A stretch of DNA of 39,956 nucleotides from Candidatus Cryptobacteroides avistercoris (GTDB lineage Bacteria > Bacteroidota > Bacteroidia > Bacteroidales > UBA932), in the NCBI GenBank assembly GCA_017695095.1, contig JADILW010000042.1:1-39956 (forward strand), in the 5' to 3' direction. Both the position numbers and the translations under genes were made by a program. This document shows positions 35,358-39,956 of the stretch, piece by piece; the stretch's first letter is position 1, and the number at the start of each line of letters is the position of its first letter. The notes beneath the pieces were generated by a model that made no database searches, was not told where the DNA came from, and saw nothing but the letters and a program-made list of their open reading frames with translations.

Positions 35358-36552
35358 GAAAAAAGTCGTCGTCGCGTTCAGCGGCGGCCTCGATACATCC
35401 TACACCGTGATGTATCTCGCAAAGGAGAAGGGCTACGAAGTCCACGCCGCGTGCGCGAACACAGGAGGCTTCAGCCCCGAGCAGCTCAAGGCCAACGAGG
35501 AGAACGCATACAAGCTCGGAGCGACCAGGTACGTGACCCTCGACGTGACCCGTGAGTACTACGACAAGAGCCTCAAGTACATGATATGGGGCAACGTGCT
35601 TCGAGGTGGCACCTACCCGATTTCCGTATCGTCGGAGCGCATATTCCAGGGCATGGCCATAGCCCGCTACGCCAGGGAGATCGGTGCCGACGCCATCGCC
35701 CACGGCTCGACCGGGGCCGGCAACGACCAGGTGCGCTTCGACATGACCTTCCTCGTGATGTGCCCCGACATGGAGATCATCACACTGACCCGCGACGGCA
35801 ACCTCAGCCGCAAGGAGGAGGTCGACTATCTCAACGCCCACGGCTTCAAGGCCGATTTCGCGAAGCTGAAATATTCCTACAACGTGGGCATCTGGGGGAC
35901 GTCCATCTGCGGAGGCGAGATCCTCGACTCCCGTCAGGGTCTGCCCGAACAGGCCTACCTCAAGCAGATAAGCAGGAAAGGCAGCGAGATACTCAGCCTC
36001 GGGTTCACCAAAGGCGAGCTCTGCTCGGTCAACGGCAGGACCTACGACGACAAGATAGAGGCCATACGAGCCGTGGAGGAGATAGGGGCCGCCTACGGAA
36101 TCGGACGTGACATGCACGTCGGCGACACGATAATCGGCATCAAGGGCCGCGTGGGCTTCGAGGCCGCGGCTCCGATGCTCATCATAGGCGCCCACAAGTT
36201 CCTCGAGAAGTTCACCCTCTCGAAATGGCAGCAGTACTGGAAGGACCAGGTGGCAGGTTGGTACGGAATGTTCCTGCACGAGAGCCAGTATCTCGAGCCA
36301 GTGATGCGCGACATCGAGGCCATGCTCGAAAGCAGCCAGCGCAACGTCAACGGAACCGTGACCCTCGAACTGCGTCCCTGGTCGTTCTCGACAGTGGGCG
36401 TGGACTCCCCCGACGACCTCGTGAAGTCCAAGCTCGGCGAATACGGCGAGACCCAGAAAGGCTGGACCGCCGAAGACGCCAAGGGCTTCATCAAGCTGCT
36501 CTCCACTCCCCTGAGGGTCTACTACGGCAACCATAAGGACGAGATGATATGA
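35347..36552 (+). CDS. argG: Argininosuccinate synthase
   Basis: The protein has 401 aa. The PP-loop is VVVAFSGGLDTSYTV (7-21), followed by GSTGAGNDQVRFDM (aspartate/citrulline site) and GTSICGGEILDSRQGLPEQAY. It ligates citrulline and aspartate with ATP to argininosuccinate in the cytoplasm. In this pathway citrulline arises only after deacylation of N-acylcitrulline; the deacylase and argH lie outside the window. The ATG overlaps the GNAT gene, and the stop overlaps argC (ATGA). Confidence 0.95.
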   Translation: MDNKKKVVVAFSGGLDTSYTVMYLAKEKGYEVHAACANTGGFSPEQLKANEENAYKLGATRYVTLDVTREYYDKSLKYMIWGNVLRGGTYPISVSSERIFQGMAIARYAREIGADAIAHGSTGAGNDQVRFDMTFLVMCPDMEIITLTRDGNLSRKEEVDYLNAHGFKADFAKLKYSYNVGIWGTSICGGEILDSRQGLPEQAYLKQISRKGSEILSLGFTKGELCSVNGRTYDDKIEAIRAVEEIGAAYGIGRDMHVGDTIIGIKGRVGFEAAAPMLIIGAHKFLEKFTLSKWQQYWKDQVAGWYGMFLHESQYLEPVMRDIEAMLESSQRNVNGTVTLELRPWSFSTVGVDSPDDLVKSKLGEYGETQKGWTAEDAKGFIKLLSTPLRVYYGNHKDEMI

Positions 36553-37511
36553 TCAGGGTCGGAATCATAGGAGGAGCGGGCTACACCGCAGGCGAGCTCA
36601 TACGCCTGCTGGTGAACCACCCCGAGGCCGGCTTCGCCTTCATTCATTCTGAGAGCAACGCCGGCCGGTATGTCCATGAGGTCCACGAAGGCCTATACGG
36701 CGACACCGACCTGAAGTTCTGCGACTCCTTCAGCCTCGAAGACGCTGACGTGCTCTTCCTCTGCTCCGGCCATGGAAAGAGCCGCGAGTTCTGGAGCCGG
36801 CATGCAAGGCCCGCCGGACTCAAGGTCATAGACCTCGCCCAGGACTTCCGCGACGAGAGCGACGGCTACGTCTACGGACTGCCGGAGATGCAGCGGCCGA
36901 AGATCCAGGGGGTCGCGAGCATAGCTAACCCCGGCTGCTTCGCCACCGCGATCCAGCTGGCGCTGCTACCGCTCGCAAAGGCCGGGCTCATAGGTTCGGA
37001 AGTCAGCGTGACCGCCATAACAGGTTCCACGGGCGCAGGTGTCAAGCCCTCGCCCACCACGCATTTCAGCTGGCGCAGCGACAACATCTCCACCTACAAG
37101 GTGTTCGAGCACCAGCATCTCGCCGAAATCACGCGCAATCTCGGGCTGCTGCAGCCGGACTTCCAGGCTCCGGTGAACTTCGTCCCGATGCGCGGCGACT
37201 TCGCGAGGGGAATCTTCGCCACCGCATATCTCGACTGCCCGCTCGCGGAAGATGAAGCCGCGGCGCTCTACGAGAACTACTATGCCGGCGCGGCATTCAC
37301 CTTCATCTGCGACCGGCCGCTCGACCTCAAGCAGGTGGTCAACACCAACAAGTGCCTGCTCCACGTCGAGAAGCACGGCGGAAAGCTAGTCATAAGCTCC
37401 GTAATCGACAACCTGCTCAAGGGAGCCTCCGGCCAGGCCGTCCAGAACATGAACCTGATGTTCGGACTGCCCGAAGACAGCGGACTCAAACTCAAAGCCT
37501 CAGCATTCTGA
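36549..37511 (+). CDS. argC: N-acetyl(succinyl)-gamma-glutamyl-phosphate reductase
   Basis: The protein has 320 aa. The Rossmann motif is GIIGGAGYTAGELIRLL (6-22); the catalytic Cys130 is in ANPGCFATA; GSTGAGVKPSPTTHFSWRSDNISTYKVFEHQHLAEI carries the conserved His; and NFVPMRGDFARGIFAT follows. It reduces N-acylglutamyl-phosphate to the semialdehyde with NADPH. It starts by ATGA overlap with argG and ends one nucleotide before argD. Confidence 0.95.
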   Translation: MIRVGIIGGAGYTAGELIRLLVNHPEAGFAFIHSESNAGRYVHEVHEGLYGDTDLKFCDSFSLEDADVLFLCSGHGKSREFWSRHARPAGLKVIDLAQDFRDESDGYVYGLPEMQRPKIQGVASIANPGCFATAIQLALLPLAKAGLIGSEVSVTAITGSTGAGVKPSPTTHFSWRSDNISTYKVFEHQHLAEITRNLGLLQPDFQAPVNFVPMRGDFARGIFATAYLDCPLAEDEAAALYENYYAGAAFTFICDRPLDLKQVVNTNKCLLHVEKHGGKLVISSVIDNLLKGASGQAVQNMNLMFGLPEDSGLKLKASAF

Positions 37512-37512
37512 C

Positions 37513-38664
37513 ATGAACCTCTTCGAAGTCTACAAACTCTGGGACATCGAGCCCGTGCGCGGACTCGACACCACCCTCTGGACCGCAGACGGCACCGAAT
37601 ACACCGACCTCTACGGCGGCCACGCGGTCATCAGCATAGGCCACTGCCATCCTCACTACGTGGAGGTGGTCAGCCGTCAGCTCTCCAGGCTCGGCTTCTA
37701 CTCCAACGCGGTAAAAAACAGCCTGCAGACCGAACTGGCGGCCCGGCTCGGAAGACTCAGCGGCTACGACGACTACAGCCTGTTCCTCTGCAACAGCGGC
37801 GCGGAGGCCAACGAGAACGCGATGAAGCTCGCTTCGTTCGCAACCGGCAGAGCCAGGGTGCTCGCATTCAGCAAGGCCTTCCACGGCCGTACCAGCGGCG
37901 CCGTTGGCGTGACCGACAACCCGAAGATACGCGCGCCGTTCAACGAGAGCGGCCACGTGGGCTTCGTGTCTCTCGGCGACATCGGAGCCGTGGAGCGGGA
38001 ACTCTCCGGAGGCCAGTACGCTGCCGTGATCATCGAGGGCATACAGGGCGTCGCCGGAATATATGAACCCTCGGAAGACTTCCTCCGCGAGCTGCGCCGC
38101 CTCTGCGACAGGCACGGCTCCCTGCTCATCGCCGACGAGATCCAGTCGGGCTACGGACGCAGCGGCCGCTTCTTCGCTCACCAGTTCTCCGGAATACGCC
38201 CCGACATCATAACCACCGCCAAGGGCATGGCCAACGGCTTCCCCATAGGCGGAGTGCTGATTTCTCCTGCCATCAAGCCGGAATACGGAATGCTCGGAAC
38301 CACCTTCGGGGGCAACCATCTCGCCTGCGCGGCGGCTCTGGCGGTGCTCGACGTGATCGAGAATGAACATCTAATAGAAAACGCCGCCCGCGTCGGGAAG
38401 CATTTCCGTCAGGCGTTCAACGGCCCCGAAGGTCTCGACCCCGCGCTCGCTGAATACCGCGGAAAGGGCCTGATGATAGGACTGGAACTCAAGGACGAAT
38501 TCATCGGCCTGCGCGACCGGCTGCTGTTCGAGAGGCATTTCTTCACCGGCGCCGCGGGGCCGAAGGTCATACGCCTGCTCCCCTCCCTCACGCTCAGCGT
38601 AGAGACCGCCGACCGCTTCATCGGCAGCTGGAGGGAACTCACTTCAAATAATACAGGAAAATGA
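37513..38664 (+). CDS. argD: Acetylornithine/succinylornithine aminotransferase
   Basis: The protein has 383 aa, a class III PLP aminotransferase. The PLP lysine is Lys237 in TTAKGMANGFPIGG; NSGAEANENAMK binds the cofactor phosphate; IIEGIQGVAG and LIADEIQSGYGRSGRFF contain the PLP-binding Asp208. It converts N-acylglutamate semialdehyde to N-acylornithine with glutamate as donor. Both acetyl and succinyl forms can be used by this family. It overlaps argF' by 4 nt (ATGA). Confidence 0.94.
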   Translation: MNLFEVYKLWDIEPVRGLDTTLWTADGTEYTDLYGGHAVISIGHCHPHYVEVVSRQLSRLGFYSNAVKNSLQTELAARLGRLSGYDDYSLFLCNSGAEANENAMKLASFATGRARVLAFSKAFHGRTSGAVGVTDNPKIRAPFNESGHVGFVSLGDIGAVERELSGGQYAAVIIEGIQGVAGIYEPSEDFLRELRRLCDRHGSLLIADEIQSGYGRSGRFFAHQFSGIRPDIITTAKGMANGFPIGGVLISPAIKPEYGMLGTTFGGNHLACAAALAVLDVIENEHLIENAARVGKHFRQAFNGPEGLDPALAEYRGKGLMIGLELKDEFIGLRDRLLFERHFFTGAAGPKVIRLLPSLTLSVETADRFIGSWRELTSNNTGK

Positions 38665-39614
38665 GACATTTCACTTCAATAAAGCAGCTTGGCAGCCTTC
38701 ACGACGCGATGGAGGCCGCCAGATACGTGAAGGAGCATCCCTTCGCCGACCAGGAGCTCGGACGGAACAAGACCCTGCTCATGGTGTTCTTCAACAACAG
38801 CCTGCGCACCAGGCTCAGCACGCAGAAGGCGGCGCTGAACCTCGGCATGAACGTAATCGTGCTCGACGTGAACCAGGGTGCGTGGAAGCTCGAGACCGAG
38901 CGCGGAGTCGTCATGGACGGCGACAAGAGCGAACATCTGCTCGAGGCGATCCCCGTGATGGGCTGCTACTGCGACATCATCGGCGTACGCTCGTTCGCCG
39001 GACTCGAGGACAGGGAGCGCGACTACGGCGAGGAGGTGCTGAACCAGTTCATCAGATATTCCGGAAAGCCGGTGTTCAGCATGGAGGCAGCGACAAGGCA
39101 TCCGCTGCAGACCTACGCCGACATAATCACCATCGAGGAGCACAAGACCAAGGCCAGGCCGAAGGTGGTGATGACCTGGGCGCCCCATCCCAAGGCCCTG
39201 CCCCAGGCCGTTCCCAACTCCTTCGCCGAGGGCATGGAGTTCGCGGGCTACGACTTCGTGATAGCGAATCCCGAGGGCTACGACCTGCCCCGCGAATTCA
39301 CCGGCGGCGCGGTGGTGACCCACGACCAGGACGAGGCTCTGCGCGGTGCCGACTTCGTGTATGCCAAGAACTGGTCGGTGCCCGACGGTCCCGGCTACGG
39401 CAAGGTGCTGTGCGGCGACCGCGGCTGGACGGTGACTTCCGAGAAGATGGCCCTGACGAACGACGCCTTCTTCATGCACTGTCTCCCCGTGCGCCGCAAC
39501 ATGATCGTCTCCGACGACGTGATCGAGGGGCCGCGCTCGCTGGTCATCCCTGAAGCCGCGAACCGCGTGGTCTCCGCGCAAGCAGTGCTCAAGCAAATAC
39601 TTAAAACTATCTGA
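38661..39614 (+). CDS. argF': N-succinylornithine carbamoyltransferase
   Basis: The protein has 317 aa. The carbamoyl phosphate site is NNSLRTRLSTQKAALNLGM, followed by NQGAWKLETERGVVMDGDK, SMEAATRHPLQTYADI, WAPHPKALPQAVPNS and HCLPVRRNMIVSDDVIE. This matches the Bacteroides fragilis ArgF' / SOTCase type (as I recall that sequence), not ordinary ornithine carbamoyltransferase. The residue aligned with the specificity position (Pro90 in B. fragilis SOTCase, Glu92 in Xanthomonas AOTCase) is Ser90 here. Published Glu-to-Ser change at this site gives succinylornithine activity, so the enzyme should use the succinyl form. Its stop codon is the first base triplet of the palindromic element. Confidence 0.9.
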   Translation: MRHFTSIKQLGSLHDAMEAARYVKEHPFADQELGRNKTLLMVFFNNSLRTRLSTQKAALNLGMNVIVLDVNQGAWKLETERGVVMDGDKSEHLLEAIPVMGCYCDIIGVRSFAGLEDRERDYGEEVLNQFIRYSGKPVFSMEAATRHPLQTYADIITIEEHKTKARPKVVMTWAPHPKALPQAVPNSFAEGMEFAGYDFVIANPEGYDLPREFTGGAVVTHDQDEALRGADFVYAKNWSVPDGPGYGKVLCGDRGWTVTSEKMALTNDAFFMHCLPVRRNMIVSDDVIEGPRSLVIPEAANRVVSAQAVLKQILKTI

Positions 39615-39723
39615 CCTTAATGTATATGCTCTCTCGAGGTTCCGCTGCGCTCCATCGATGCTCCGCATCGCCCGCTCACAGCCGCGGGCGGCTAGCCTCT
39701 CGAGAGCATATACATTAAGGTCA
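39612..39723. repeat. Nested palindromic element 2 (112 bp) inside the arginine operon
   Basis: The arms 39612-39633 and 39702-39723 are a perfect 22-bp inverted repeat beginning at the argF' stop codon. They enclose a 64-bp core (39636-39699, GAGG to CCTC) that is the reverse complement of the core in element 1, without its 31-bp central insertion; CGATGC-TCC-GCATCG forms the tip. The arms have no similarity to those of element 1. In mRNA the region would form a long hairpin between argF' and argB. Confidence 0.88.
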
Positions 39724-39737
39724 ATGAAGTTACGAAT

Positions 39738-39956
39738 ATGATCAAGGTAGTCAAGATAGGCGGGAACGTGGTTGACAACGAGGAGCTGCTGCGGCAGTTC
39801 TGCCGTGACTTCGCGCAGCTCCAGGGCCCCAAGCTGCTCGTCCACGGCGGCGGAGCCCTTGCCAGCAGGATGCAGAAGCAGCTGGGCATGGAACCCAGGA
39901 TGATAGAAGGGCGGCGCGTGACCGACGAGGACACGCTGCGCATCGTGACCATGGTC
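39738..39956 (+). CDS. argB: Acetylglutamate kinase, 5' part only
   Basis: The first 73 codons are present; the gene runs past the window edge. The N-terminus MIKVVKIGGNVVDNEELLRQF has the conserved KIGG nucleotide motif, and LLVHGGGALASRMQKQLGMEPRMIEGRRVTDEDTLRIVTMV has HGGG and the R-VTD-T substrate loop of the family. It phosphorylates N-acylglutamate in the second step of arginine synthesis. It lies 14 nt after the right arm of the palindrome, so it would be translated just downstream of a strong RNA hairpin. A tiny frame (39724-39741) overlaps the start with ATGA. Confidence 0.9.
   Translation, partial: MIKVVKIGGNVVDNEELLRQFCRDFAQLQGPKLLVHGGGALASRMQKQLGMEPRMIEGRRVTDEDTLRIVTMV

Overview
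The window looks like chromosomal DNA from a Bacteroidales bacterium with GC-rich genes (AGG and ATA codons are common). The evidence is: promoters with the Bacteroidota -33 TTTG / -7 TAnnTTTG pattern; family content such as DUF6029, a BACON-domain lipoprotein, the DUF3467-KdsC-Maf-RluA block and a two-domain SLC13/TrkA-C permease; and an arginine cluster built on the ArgF' (N-succinylornithine) branch. No phage, conjugative element, insertion sequence, CRISPR array, rRNA or tRNA is visible. Genus cannot be fixed; an Alistipes-like or uncultured GC-rich Bacteroidales lineage would fit.

Layout. 1-2106 (+): periplasmic TlpA-type thioredoxin and a DUF6029 outer-membrane-type protein. 2413-4443 (-): BACON-domain lipoprotein with its terminator, followed by an AT-rich gap. 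4885-7469 (-): queA, an acyltransferase and a small frame with no normal start codon. 7482-8017: AT-rich divergent intergenic region leading into an XRE regulator, a degenerate dihydroorotate-dehydrogenase-like protein and a CinA-C amidohydrolase (+). 9870-17046 (-): compact six-gene operon valS-tatA-tatC-CBM9-ABC-F-M19 dipeptidase. 17153-19836 (+): DUF3467-kdsC-maf-rluA operon. 19837-20722: repeat-rich intergenic region holding a probable minus-strand small RNA gene. 20723-24780 (+): Cys-tailed membrane protein, BASS transporter, acyltransferase, Omp85-like barrel. 24781-27044 (-): D-2-hydroxyacid dehydrogenase and flavodiiron protein. 27136-28777 (+): ACT protein and UPF0210 protein. 28927-30889 (-): tcdA and an MFS exporter. 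30967-32520 (+): ridA and two small unknowns. 32627-34480 (-): SLC13 permease. 34553-39956 (+): arginine operon GNAT-argG-argC-argD-argF'-argB (argB cut by the window end).

Most genes are housekeeping. The arginine genes form one pathway: acylation of glutamate (GNAT), phosphorylation (ArgB), reduction (ArgC), transamination (ArgD), carbamoylation of the acylated ornithine (ArgF') and argininosuccinate synthesis (ArgG). The most unusual material is between genes. Two nested palindromic elements (31916-32054 and 39612-39723) share a 64-bp core but carry unrelated, perfectly self-complementary outer arms. Further perfect inverted repeats reach into gene ends at 9838-9872 and 28757-28804. A complete promoter-hairpin-linker-terminator small RNA gene lies at about 20425 to 20312 on the minus strand. 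The arginine operon has a perfect promoter, a 177-nt leader with a 14-codon Arg-containing peptide, and an ArgF' with Ser at the position that decides acetyl versus succinyl specificity.
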